NCBI GenBank assembly: GCA_938040725.1
Contig: CALHZX010000135.1
Location: 1 to 9,419, forward strand
Origin: an uncultured Actinomyces sp.
Lineage (GTDB): Bacteria > Actinomycetota > Actinomycetes > Actinomycetales > Actinomycetaceae
Length of the DNA stretch: 9,419 bases
Direction of reading: 5' to 3'
Position numbers and translations under genes: made by a program
Part shown: piece after piece, positions 1 through 6,338 of the stretch
Numbering within the stretch: position 1 is the stretch's first letter
Layout of the letters: each line of letters begins with the position of its first letter
Notes under the pieces: model-generated
The model's database searches: none
What the model saw: the letters and a program-made list of their open reading frames with translations, nothing else
What the model was told of the DNA's origin: nothing

Positions 1-2
1 AC

Positions 3-35
3 GGCGCGAACCACGGCAAGCGTCCTAACGCCTGA
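3..35 (+). CDS. 3' tail of an unidentified gene
   Basis: The frame starting at base 3 reads GANHGKRPNA and then TGA, followed 13 bases later by a strong terminator hairpin. This suggests the end of a plus-strand gene that begins before the window. A second frame also closes here (RREPRQAS, TAA at 26-28), so the frame is not certain. I prefer the first because its basic, glycine-rich tail looks natural. Too little is visible to name the product. Confidence 0.3.
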   Translation, partial: GANHGKRPNA

Positions 36-48
36 GCCGAATGCGTTG

Positions 49-80
49 CGCGCCCGGACCGGTTGGTCCGGGCGCGTTTT
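49..80 (+). terminator. rho-independent terminator
   Basis: A perfect 12-bp stem, CGCGCCCGGACC (49-60) with GGTCCGGGCGCG (65-76), encloses a GGTT loop and is followed directly by TTTT. This is a textbook intrinsic terminator for the plus-strand gene that ends at about 35. The T-run sits on the plus-strand side, so it serves plus-strand transcription. Confidence 0.85.
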
Positions 81-371
81 GTACGCGCGTTGTTTACGCG
101 TTTTGTTTGCACCGCTGGCGGGAACCAGGTGCGGTTGCGCCAGGCGCGCGTGACGCGAGGGGCGCACGGGTACGGGACCAGGCGTGCACCGTGTCTGGGG
201 TGTGCGCCGCTGGATTTGCGTTCCTACAGCACTGGACAACGGTGTGCTCATAGGCTGCCGATCATGCTTGTGCCGCGCGCATGCGGATAGGTTGTGTGTG
301 CTGGGGCGGTGCTGAGGACGCTCGCGGTGGCGTGGGTAACCCGTCTATGGGTGGTGTCAATCCACCGGCCG
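81..371. other. intergenic stretch without a convincing gene
   Basis: About 290 bases in which I see no credible gene. Two short overlapping plus-strand reading frames start before or inside the terminator hairpin and encode arginine/alanine-rich translations typical of chance frames in GC-rich DNA. The only structure is one isolated copy of the repeat core near 277-293, listed separately. Confidence 0.6.
277..293 (+). repeat. isolated degenerate copy of the 19-nt repeat unit
   Basis: CGCATGCGGATAGGTT (one mismatch to CGCATCCGGATAGGTT, the central unit of the three arrays) stands alone about 80 bases before array 1. It is probably a remnant or outlying member of the same repeat family. Confidence 0.6.
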
Positions 372-487
372 TCGTTCTGGATAGGAACCACGCATCCGGA
401 TAGGAACGGCGCATCCGGATAGGTTATTAAGGTATCCGGATGTTCGTAACCTATCCGGATGTTGGTTACTTATCCGCGTGATAGCGT
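372..487. repeat. bipolar 19-nt repeat array 1
   Basis: Units in order: a degenerate unit (372-390, ending CTGGATAGGAACCA), CGCATCCGGATAGGAACGG (391-409), a 21-nt central unit with the same core followed by TTATTAA (410-430), GGTATCCGGATGTTCGTAA (431-449), CCTATCCGGATGTTGGTTA (450-468), and a decayed unit starting CTTATCCGCGTG (469-487). The 11-nt core ATCCGGATAGG is separated by 8-nt spacers. Its orientation flips at the AT-rich centre, so cores left of it read ATCCGGATAGG and those right of it read as the complement. ATCCGGAT is itself a palindrome. There are no unique spacers, so this is not CRISPR. Function unknown. Confidence 0.85.
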
Positions 488-578
488 CCGATGGGTGGGA
501 GCCGTGAGAAGACGTGAGGCCAGTTGATTTTCCGCATGCGAGACGGCGTGAGCCTGGCGGTTGGTAGACTCGTGGCCT

Positions 579-714
579 CGCATCTGGATAGGAACGGCGC
601 ATCTGGATAGGAACGGCGCATCCGGATAGGAACGGCGCATCCGGATAGGTTATTAACCTATCCGCGTGTTCGTAACCTATCCGGATGTTCGTCACCTATC
701 CGTGTGTTTGCGTC
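579..714. repeat. bipolar 19-nt repeat array 2, overlapping the endonuclease 3' end
   Basis: Seven units with the same architecture as array 1: CGCATCTGGATAGGAACGG twice (579-597, 598-616), CGCATCCGGATAGGAACGG (617-635), the 21-nt central unit carrying TTATTAA (636-656), then CCTATCCGCGTGTTCGTAA (657-675), CCTATCCGGATGTTCGTCA (676-694) and a decayed unit CCTATCCGTGTGTTTGCGT (695-713). The two leftmost copies share a C-to-T change, which suggests local unit duplication. The last unit and a half overlap the 3' end of the minus-strand endonuclease gene and supply its TGA stop. Confidence 0.85.
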
Positions 715-1774
715 CCATGCGCGGGGTTCGTGAGTAGAAACGCCGCAACGGTCCATCGCAACGTTGTGTCGGTAGTTTCCACAGGAAACGACAGTCGGGA
801 GCAGGATTGATTGGACCCAGGACTCGGCTCAACCTGATCCGCAGCTGTTCCCAGTCGTTGTAGTCTGGCCAACTCACTCGGATGACCTGCCACCCGGCAT
901 CTCGAAGGTTCTGATCGCGCAACACCCACTCGCGCTTGGCTTGTTCGAGCTCGACGCGACTTTCCCCAAGTTTCGCAACCCCATCAAATTCGATGATGAG
1001 GTGCAAGTCTTCAATCAGGATGTCGATGTAGTAGTGATGGCCGCGTACACCAATATGCGCCTGCGTTTTAACTGAGAGGGGACAGATGGACCGTACCAGC
1101 CACAGAAGCGCAGCTTCGGCGGGATTGGCACAGCCCGGATCGATAGTCTTGAGGATCGCGTGAGCGCGTCGGTAGCCGCGCACGTGGCCAGCCCGCTCAA
1201 GTCGAGCGATCAGTTCAGTTCGTATCTCCTCGGCTCTCCGGCGGCACTCATCCTGATGAAACATCGAGAACTGGCTCCATATGTTGAGTGCCATACATCC
1301 GAGGACGAAGGACTCTAACGGCTCATCATGAAGCGCGCTTCTCACGAGCGCATCGTAGGGGTGTTCTACGACCAAGCCGTCGATCCTGTTACGTTCTTCC
1401 GAAAGAGGTGGAAACTCAGAGCATGACACCGATGTCGCTGGAACCGTCGTGGTGCCGACGTGGCACGAAGGGAGAGAAGAAGTGCATCTTCGGTTGTCCC
1501 GGTAGATGGTAACGGGAGGGTTTTGGGACCAGCCGTGAATCCCCAACAGTCGTAAGCAGCTCTGTCCGACAAAGATGGACGAGTGCTTGTGGGAGGCATC
1601 GACGGCATACATGCGTGCGCGAGCGACGGCCTCCCACACGTCCCAGGGGGTGGAATTTATGGAATCGAGGGGTAGCACTGCACAGATGCCACGCATGATG
1701 CGGACCAGCGTAGATGTTGGTTGTTCACGAGGTGAGTCTGCTGGAGGGGTGATGATGATGGAAGCCTGCGTCAT
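692..1774 (-). CDS. DUF559/Vsr-like endonuclease-domain protein
   Basis: A 360-residue protein with the layout of the common actinobacterial 'endonuclease domain-containing' proteins. The N-terminal half resembles AbiEi-like/HTH-type proteins (FVGQSCLRLLGIHGW at about 67-82; HPYDALVR at about 138-145). The C-terminal PD-(D/E)XK-fold domain spans about 215-320. Visible candidate catalytic residues are Glu220 (NPAE), Asp251 (YIDILI), and Glu262 and Asp264 (IIEFDG), with Lys268 nearby; the core ends with GWQVIRVSWPD, typical of DUF559. The frame is closed upstream by a TGA with no other start in between, so ATG at 1774 is the only start, although its ribosome site is weak. The last codons (HTDR, stop) come from repeat array 2, and the roughly 40-residue arginine-rich tail after the domain may be acquired. 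Sampled lines are 45-52% GC, well below the right half of the window, hinting at transfer. Such proteins are thought to act in DNA repair, defence or mobile elements; substrate unknown. Confidence 0.75.
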   Translation of the reverse strand: MTQASIIITPPADSPREQPTSTLVRIMRGICAVLPLDSINSTPWDVWEAVARARMYAVDASHKHSSIFVGQSCLRLLGIHGWSQNPPVTIYRDNRRCTSSLPSCHVGTTTVPATSVSCSEFPPLSEERNRIDGLVVEHPYDALVRSALHDEPLESFVLGCMALNIWSQFSMFHQDECRRRAEEIRTELIARLERAGHVRGYRRAHAILKTIDPGCANPAEAALLWLVRSICPLSVKTQAHIGVRGHHYYIDILIEDLHLIIEFDGVAKLGESRVELEQAKREWVLRDQNLRDAGWQVIRVSWPDYNDWEQLRIRLSRVLGPINPAPDCRFLWKLPTQRCDGPLRRFYSRTPRMGRKHTDR

Positions 1775-1826
1775 AGACGAAGTCTCGTACCATCATCAGC
1801 AGCGAGGAAAGCGCTAGACGGTGGCC

Positions 1827-1866
1827 TGTGGATACTACCGGTAGTGGATGGCCGCCCTGTGGATAA
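1827..1866. other. two DnaA-box-like sequences around a 12-bp palindrome
   Basis: TGTGGATAA (1858-1866) is the exact complement of the consensus DnaA box TTATCCACA. TGTGGATAC (1827-1835) differs only at the last base. Between them lies the perfect palindrome ACTACCGGTAGT (1834-1845). The cluster is 10 bases from the first unit of array 3. Whether DnaA binds here is not known; single boxes also occur by chance in genomes, but two in 40 bases next to iteron-like repeats is suggestive. Confidence 0.5.
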
Positions 1867-1875
1867 CCCCGTGCG

Positions 1876-1972
1876 AGCATCCGGATAGGAACGGCGCATC
1901 CGGATAGGATATTAAGGTATCCGGATGTTCGTAACCTATCCGGATGTTCGTCACCTATCCGCGTAGTCGGTT
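1876..1972. repeat. bipolar 19-nt repeat array 3
   Basis: Five units repeat the plan of arrays 1 and 2: a unit ending GCATCCGGATAGGAACGG (1876-1894), the 21-nt central unit ending GGATATTAA (1895-1915), GGTATCCGGATGTTCGTAA (1916-1934), CCTATCCGGATGTTCGTCA (1935-1953), then a decayed end unit starting CCTATCCGCGTAG (1954-1972). The right half is nearly identical to that of array 2, including the GTAA/GTCA alternation. This indicates that the whole array was copied as a block rather than grown independently. Confidence 0.85.
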
Positions 1973-2188
1973 CGTCTGACGCGCTAGCGCCAGGTTCCGG
2001 CGGTGAGCAGAAACGGCCTTCAGCCACGGGTACCTACCACCACTAGTGTTTCCTCCCGATCGTCACGATGAACACTCGCAGTGAGAAACGAACCACTCTC
2101 GCGGCGTATCCTGGTACGTGCTGGCGCGCGGGTGTGTCCCGATGCGAACAGAAGCCGTTTGTCGATCCGAAAGAGCGAGAGAGGCTCC

Positions 2189-3073
2189 ATGTCCCTCCAG
2201 ATGCGCGTTGTTCACTTCTGTATGGGGCTTGTGCCACCGTTGCTGCACAGTGAGGCAGCAACTGAGCAGATGGCGCTCCACGCCCCACAGCCCGCCCCGA
2301 TGCCTGCACGCATGCGAGGACGTTTCACGGTGACGTGCGACAAAGGCATAACCCGCGTGTTCCCGAAGCAGGGCCTGCGCTCGGGGGGTGCGCTCATCTA
2401 TCTGCATGGTGGAGCGTATGCGTACCCGATGGTCGCTGGTCAGTGGGGTATCGTCGAGGGCCTCATCGACCGCACCGGGCTGCCCGTCATCATCCCTGAC
2501 TACCCGATTGCTCCCGCGCACATTGCGGCCGAAGCCTTCGACGTCGTCCAGCCCATCATCGACGAGGCACAGGCCGAGTTCGGTCGCGTCATCATCTTCG
2601 GCGACTCGGCGGGTGGCGGCCTGGCGCTATCCCTCGCCATGCAGCGACGCGACGCGGGTGCGCGTCAGGTGGACGGCCTCGTCCTGTACGCGCCGTGGGT
2701 GGACGTCACCATGACGAACCCGGCGATTGAGGACGTGCAGGGGCGCGATAAGATCCTGCGCGTGCCCGGGCTGGCGTGGGCGGGCCGCGCGTGGGCGGGC
2801 GACCTGGACCCGGCCGACTGGCGCGTCAGCCCCCTGTACGGTGACCCGGCGGGCCTGCCACCGATGCGTATTTTCCAGGGGGACGCGGACATCGTCAGCC
2901 CCGACGTGATCGAGTTCGCGCGCAAGGCCGCTCGCGCTGGCGTGGACGTGCGCCTGCGCGTGGAGCCGGATGGCTTCCACGTGTATGTCCTGGGCGTTCC
3001 CACCATTGCCGAGGCCGAGGCCGCCCTCGACCGCAGCGCGCGCTTCATCTCGGGGATCCTCACCCAGGCGTGA
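2189..3073 (+). CDS. alpha/beta hydrolase, HSL family (esterase/acetyl-hydrolase type)
   Basis: A 294-residue carboxylic-ester hydrolase of the hormone-sensitive-lipase group (Abhydrolase_3), probably cytoplasmic, as no signal peptide is evident. The family hallmarks are complete: oxyanion-hole HGGA (73-76), nucleophile elbow GDSAGGG (138-144) with Ser140, an acid in GDADIVSP (Asp234, or Asp232), and His264 in DGFHVY. The length is normal for the family. The frame is open back to an ATG at 2081, but I choose ATG 2189. It follows GAGAGAGG at 4-nt spacing, and the extra 36 residues upstream are arginine-rich and unlike a conserved N-terminus. The gene stands alone on the plus strand, divergent from the endonuclease and convergent with the membrane-protein cluster. 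After the stop only a weak hairpin (ACGAC 3075-3079 with GTCGT 3091-3095, then TTT) could act as terminator. The natural substrate cannot be told; short-chain acyl esters are usual for the family. Confidence 0.9.
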   Translation: MSLQMRVVHFCMGLVPPLLHSEAATEQMALHAPQPAPMPARMRGRFTVTCDKGITRVFPKQGLRSGGALIYLHGGAYAYPMVAGQWGIVEGLIDRTGLPVIIPDYPIAPAHIAAEAFDVVQPIIDEAQAEFGRVIIFGDSAGGGLALSLAMQRRDAGARQVDGLVLYAPWVDVTMTNPAIEDVQGRDKILRVPGLAWAGRAWAGDLDPADWRVSPLYGDPAGLPPMRIFQGDADIVSPDVIEFARKAARAGVDVRLRVEPDGFHVYVLGVPTIAEAEAALDRSARFISGILTQA

Positions 3074-3166
3074 GACGACCCGTTTCACGCGTCGTTTCAC
3101 GGCCTCGCTGATTGAGGACAAGAAGCCACCGAAGCGTACGTGCGGCCGGAGAGACGGCGAGCCTCG

Positions 3167-3916
3167 TCAGTCCAGCCTGGCGCCGCTAATCACCCAGGAA
3201 CGATAGTAGACGTCGAGTGTCATTGAGGTTTCCCCGGGTTTCTCGATGCACGCGTCATACAGAGGGAGTTCGATCTCTGCGTTATGCCCGAACTTGCTCA
3301 GGCCGATGACTGTTTGACGGGTCGTTCCGTCGGGAAGAGTCATCGTGAAGCTGCGGCTGAACGTTGGCCTGCCCCAGTAGTCTCCAAATTTAATCCGGTG
3401 CGTACGCATCTCGTGGCTGCAGGATGACACGGTGACGGTTCGAGGCCCCGTCATGAGGTCAACAACAACTGGCATTCCGTGGGCCAGAGAAATGTATGCG
3501 CTCGGAATGAGGAGAACGACCGGCAGCGCCAGCGCTGTGAGCCGCTTGTGACGGCCTTTCGTCGAATCAGTCCGCCGCTCCCTTCTCAGTCGGGATAGCT
3601 GCCAGATGATCGCTGCCAGACACGCGAACATAATCCGGAATGCGACACTGTAGGCCAAGGCGAGCGACAGGATCCTGGTGAAGCCATAGGTCGTGGTGCC
3701 TACCCATAGGAAGGCAGCGATGCACTCACCGACAAATAAAGCGATGACAAGTGCGACGACGCCGCGAGCCCTGCCCCTCGACGGGCCTTCCGATGTGCGC
3801 GGGGGAACGGGGGCCGCGAATACGTTCGTCAGTGGGATCCGCGTAGCTGTGCCGGGGGCGAACGGCTGCTGGGACACCGGTGTCTGTGGGGTGTAGGGGT
3901 AGGATCCGTTGCTCAT
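3167..3916 (-). CDS. paralogue A: three-helix membrane protein with extracytoplasmic paired-Cys domain
   Basis: A 249-residue protein of a family I do not recognise. Residues 1-50 form a Pro/Ser-rich tail. Likely membrane helices lie at about 52-73, 82-107 and 126-146, with a strongly basic loop (SRLRRERRTDSTKGRHKR, 108-125) between the second and third. By the positive-inside rule the N-terminus and this loop are cytoplasmic and the C-terminal 100 residues are outside. That domain shows the group pattern GPxTVTVSSC (Cys166), FTMTLPDGTT, YDAC (Cys223), SMTLDVYYRSW and a final ARLD. The two cysteines could form a disulfide. The frame is open upstream to 4936 through the neighbouring gene, but ATG 3916 follows AAAAGG at 5-nt spacing and gives the MSN start shared with B and C. 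It is the last gene of the cluster, and no clear terminator follows. Confidence 0.75.
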   Translation of the reverse strand: MSNGSYPYTPQTPVSQQPFAPGTATRIPLTNVFAAPVPPRTSEGPSRGRARGVVALVIALFVGECIAAFLWVGTTTYGFTRILSLALAYSVAFRIMFACLAAIIWQLSRLRRERRTDSTKGRHKRLTALALPVVLLIPSAYISLAHGMPVVVDLMTGPRTVTVSSCSHEMRTHRIKFGDYWGRPTFSRSFTMTLPDGTTRQTVIGLSKFGHNAEIELPLYDACIEKPGETSMTLDVYYRSWVISGARLD

Positions 3917-3972
3917 GAGAACCTTTTCAGTTGAATGGACACGAACGAGGCCGGGCCGGGCCGGTGGGCCCG

Positions 3973-4818
3973 TCAGTTCAGGCGCGCGTCGACGATGATC
4001 CAGCTGTGCTCGTAGACGTCCAGGGTCATGGACGCGTTGCCCGATTGCACTTTGCAGGCCTGGTAGAGCACCTCGTAGGTGCCGCCCATGGTCTGGATGC
4101 TCGTGGGCTGGTTTGTCTCGATGGTTGTCGTATGCAGCGTCCCGTCGGTGAGGATCATCGTGAAGTAGTTGTCGTACACGGTGCGCCCGCGTGACCTTCG
4201 ATGCGAGCCCTGCTCGTAGGTGCACGAGGTGACGGTGACGGTGTGGTGGCCTTTGACGAGGTCTTGGGCAGCCGGGACGCCGTAGGTGACGGAGAAGTAG
4301 CCGCTGAGGGGGAGGATGATGATGGCGAAGAACAGGGCGCGAACGCGCATGCTGCTGGTTGCGATGTCGCCGGCGGCCTTGGCTCGCCGCAATTCGCGGA
4401 AGGAGCGGGGGATGCTGACCAGGAACCCGATGGCGACGATGAGCCCGAGCCCGCTGGCTGCGGCCGTCCAGACGAGCCTCTCCGTACCGAAGTCGTATGA
4501 GCCTTCCACCACGGGGTAGATGACGACGGCGAGGACGGCCAGGATCGTGAGGATGGTCGTCGCTAGGGAACGCTTCTTCTGTTGGGTGGGGGCAGAGGCC
4601 TCTTCGTCGGGCGAGGGGTCGGGCTGAGCGTGCGCGTAGGAGGCGGCGCCCGCGGGTGCCTGGTAGGGCTGCCCGTACTGCGGATACGGGTATCCGGGGG
4701 CCTGCTGGGAGTCGGTGCCCTGGTTGGAGGGGTAGTTGTACTGGGAGGGACCGACGGGGGGAACCTGTCCGGGACCGGAGGGGTTCTGCGGCGAGTTGAA
4801 CTGGTTGGGGTTGCTCAT
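3973..4818 (-). CDS. paralogue B: three-helix membrane protein with long Pro/Gln/Tyr-rich tail
   Basis: A 281-residue paralogue of A, C and D. The first 80 residues are a low-complexity Pro/Gln/Asn/Tyr tail (for example PGYPYPQYGQPYQAP at about 41-55), likely disordered and cytoplasmic. Helices are predicted at about 84-104, 115-136 and 161-180, with KKR before the first and RSFRELRRAK in the inner loop, placing the C-terminal domain outside. That domain has HTVTVTSC (Cys199), FTMILTDGT, YEVLYQAC (Cys255), SMTLDVYEHSWIIVDARLN. The ATG at 4818 gives an MSN start like A and C; only a weak TAGG lies upstream. It is separated by 41 bp from the pseudo-kinase-like gene before it and by 56 bp from A after it. 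Function unknown; the tail resembles those of many actinobacterial small membrane proteins and is not diagnostic. Confidence 0.75.
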   Translation of the reverse strand: MSNPNQFNSPQNPSGPGQVPPVGPSQYNYPSNQGTDSQQAPGYPYPQYGQPYQAPAGAASYAHAQPDPSPDEEASAPTQQKKRSLATTILTILAVLAVVIYPVVEGSYDFGTERLVWTAAASGLGLIVAIGFLVSIPRSFRELRRAKAAGDIATSSMRVRALFFAIIILPLSGYFSVTYGVPAAQDLVKGHHTVTVTSCTYEQGSHRRSRGRTVYDNYFTMILTDGTLHTTTIETNQPTSIQTMGGTYEVLYQACKVQSGNASMTLDVYEHSWIIVDARLN

Positions 4819-4859
4819 GCGGGGACCTATGATGTGAGGGGTGACGGGCGAGGCCTGGG

Positions 4860-5570
4860 CTAGGAGGGCGCACCCGTTGCGGTGGGCAGGTGCGCGGTGA
4901 GCGACCAGGCGCCGACTTGCTCGTCGGTCTCCACACTACCGCTCACGCTATCGATGAGGGCGCGGATCTCACCCATGCGACGCCCGCCCAGGACGGATGC
5001 CTCAGGCGTGAGGGCGCTGATGGTCAGTGTCAGCGCCCCGTCCATCGCGGACCCGGTGACGCTCACCGAGGCGTTCTTGTCGATTTCGGCGATGTGGGAG
5101 AGAACCAGGTAGATGATTTCTGCGCCCACGGCCTCGCGGAAGTCATTGAGCGGCGTGTGCTCAGTGAACAGGTTGATGATAGAAAAGCCGGACTGCTGCG
5201 CGTGGCTGATGGCGCCGTCGATGGTCGCGTAATTGTCGGGCGGTGCGGGCATGGCCGGATGCTCGCGGCTGGCGGCCTGGGCGTGGGCAGGCGTCGGCGC
5301 GGGCCCAGCGAGGTTCGAGGGCCGTGTCGCGGCTGGGTGGTCGAGGGCGTGGCGGGGAGGCGTCTTCCAATCCCTGTACAGGAATCGGATGCCGGCAGCG
5401 GCTGCGACCACGATGAAGACAATCAGATAGGAAGCCGCTGCGGTGACGACGGCCGGGGACCATGAGCCGGGTGAGAAGAAAGATCCCAGGACGATATTGA
5501 GGGACATGAAAGCGATGATGATTGCGCAGGCGAGCAGCTTGTCGCGCGTGGTGGCTTTCTGCTTGGTCAT
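4860..5570 (-). CDS. membrane protein with a degenerate histidine-kinase-like ATPase domain
   Basis: A 236-residue protein. Two membrane helices lie at about 12-32 and 38-64, then a basic, Pro/Ala-rich linker (65-112). Residues 117-236 read like the C-terminal half of NarL/LuxR-partner (HPK7) histidine kinases. IDGAISHAQQSGF matches the region just before the ATPase core. EIIYLVLSHI (151-160) matches the N-box pattern ExxxNxxxH, keeping Glu151 and His159 but with Leu155 in place of the magnesium-binding Asn. The DxGxG box is replaced by SALTP (185-189). GRRMGEIRALIDSVSGSVET (196-215) matches the GmreR..lgGsle segment, and HLP (227-229) the end strand. No phosphoacceptor-helix region (HPK7 DHp) is present. 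It probably does not bind ATP in the usual way and may act as a protein-interaction module. ATG 5570 lies 7 bp after the stop of C, suggesting coupled translation. The homology call is by eye from motif order. Confidence 0.65.
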   Translation of the reverse strand: MTKQKATTRDKLLACAIIIAFMSLNIVLGSFFSPGSWSPAVVTAAASYLIVFIVVAAAAGIRFLYRDWKTPPRHALDHPAATRPSNLAGPAPTPAHAQAASREHPAMPAPPDNYATIDGAISHAQQSGFSIINLFTEHTPLNDFREAVGAEIIYLVLSHIAEIDKNASVSVTGSAMDGALTLTISALTPEASVLGGRRMGEIRALIDSVSGSVETDEQVGAWSLTAHLPTATGAPS

Positions 5571-5577
5571 GTGCCGC

Positions 5578-6291
5578 TCATTCCACCCGCGCGTCGACGA
5601 CGATCCAGCTGTGGCGATAGACGTCCATGGTCAGGGACGTCGCGCCGGAACGTGCCTTGTATGTCTCGTAGATGAATGCGGAGACACCGCCGTTCTTGGC
5701 GAGATCGTCGGAGTCGCTGGTTTCGAGTGTCACCGTGTGTGTCGTCCCTTCCTCCAGGGTCATGGCGAAGCGATTGTCGTAGTAGTCGATGACCTTGCTG
5801 TGATCGTCCGACGGCTTGTCGTGCGCCTTCTGGGTGAGCTGACACGAGGTGACTTTCATCGTGTGTGGCCCTTCCGCGAACTCCCGGATCACGGCGATCC
5901 CGTAGACACCCGAGACGACAATGACGACGGTTCCGATAACACCCACCGCGATTGTGACAATGGCGTAGAGCTTGCCGGAGGACGCGTTCCCTCCGGCCTG
6001 CGCGCGGTGTCCACGCCTGCGCAGGTAGGTAACGAGGAGCGCGCACGCGAGCGCGGCAATCAGGCCGATGACGCAGTAAGCGGCTACCCACACGAGCCGC
6101 CAGTAGCCGAAGTGCACGTACCTGCCGATCGACGCGAAAACGTAAGCGATGATGCTGAAGACGGCGGCGACGACGAATGCCAGCAGGTTTGCGCGCGTTG
6201 AAAGCCCCCGCGGCAGGCGCTCGATCATCGACGAGGCCGGGGGGCGGTTGACGGGACCGGGCGGGGGCGAGGTGGGGTACTGGTTGCTCAT
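5578..6291 (-). CDS. paralogue C: three-helix membrane protein lacking the second cysteine
   Basis: A 237-residue paralogue of A, B and D. A short Pro-rich tail (1-30) is followed by likely helices at about 35-55, 66-90 and 108-130, with the basic inner loop RRRGHRAQAGGNASSGK between the last two. The outer domain follows the group pattern: GPHTMKVTSC (Cys150), FAMTLEEGTT, SLTMDVYRHSWIVVDARVE. However, the second cysteine of the family is replaced (YETYKARSG, Tyr211), so a within-chain disulfide is impossible here. I chose ATG 6291 because it gives the MSN start shared with A and B. The frame is also open to GTG 6342, which overlaps the stop of D as GTGA and could be a coupled start adding 17 residues. 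Neither start has a strong ribosome site. Confidence 0.75.
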   Translation of the reverse strand: MSNQYPTSPPPGPVNRPPASSMIERLPRGLSTRANLLAFVVAAVFSIIAYVFASIGRYVHFGYWRLVWVAAYCVIGLIAALACALLVTYLRRRGHRAQAGGNASSGKLYAIVTIAVGVIGTVVIVVSGVYGIAVIREFAEGPHTMKVTSCQLTQKAHDKPSDDHSKVIDYYDNRFAMTLEEGTTHTVTLETSDSDDLAKNGGVSAFIYETYKARSGATSLTMDVYRHSWIVVDARVE

Positions 6292-6338
6292 GGTCTCACT
6301 GACGTGTGTGGGATGGACGAGGCCGGGGCGCGTTCGCG

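Larger units (their letters stand above)
1775..2188. other. intergenic region with origin-like elements and array 3
   Basis: About 410 bases between the divergently transcribed endonuclease and hydrolase genes. It must hold the promoters of both, but I cannot place -35/-10 boxes with confidence. It contains two DnaA-box-like sequences, a 12-bp palindrome, repeat array 3, a 10-bp palindrome GCGCTAGCGC (1981-1990), and possible operator-like inverted repeats at 2045-2076: AGTGTT (2045-2050) with AACACT (2071-2076), enclosing ATCGTCACGAT (2059-2069). A minus-strand frame through array 3 (1725-2027) is translated repeat and is not called as a gene. Confidence 0.55.

Noticed and set aside
41..290. 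Two overlapping short plus-strand frames after the first gene tail.
   Set aside because: One starts before the terminator hairpin and the other inside it; compositions are typical of chance frames in GC-rich DNA, and neither has a ribosome site.
357..695. Minus-strand frame of 112 codons starting with GTG that overlaps the endonuclease stop (GTGA).
   Set aside because: It is largely translated repeat from arrays 1 and 2. A 19-nt period shifts frame each unit, and the same peptide motifs (SGCAVPIRM) appear in the unrelated frame over array 3, so coding is unlikely despite the coupling-like overlap.
372..714. CRISPR array.
   Set aside because: Units of 19 nt abut with no unique spacers, polarity flips at the centre, and no cas genes are near.
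1725..2027. Minus-strand frame of 100 codons over array 3.
   Set aside because: Its middle is translated repeat and its end runs in another frame over the endonuclease 5' end; no ribosome site.
3074..3166. Bidirectional terminator between the convergent hydrolase and paralogue A.
   Set aside because: Only short, imperfect stems with at most three T residues are present; not enough to call.
3917..4936. N-terminal extension of paralogue A giving a 589-residue protein.
   Set aside because: The extension runs across gene B in another frame with Arg/Pro/His-rich shadow sequence. The ATG at 3916 has a good ribosome site and the shared MSN start.
5443..6201. Plus-strand frame of 252 codons.
   Set aside because: It is antisense to paralogue C and the pseudo-ATPase gene, which both have clear domain patterns; its own sequence is shadow-like and shows no motif.
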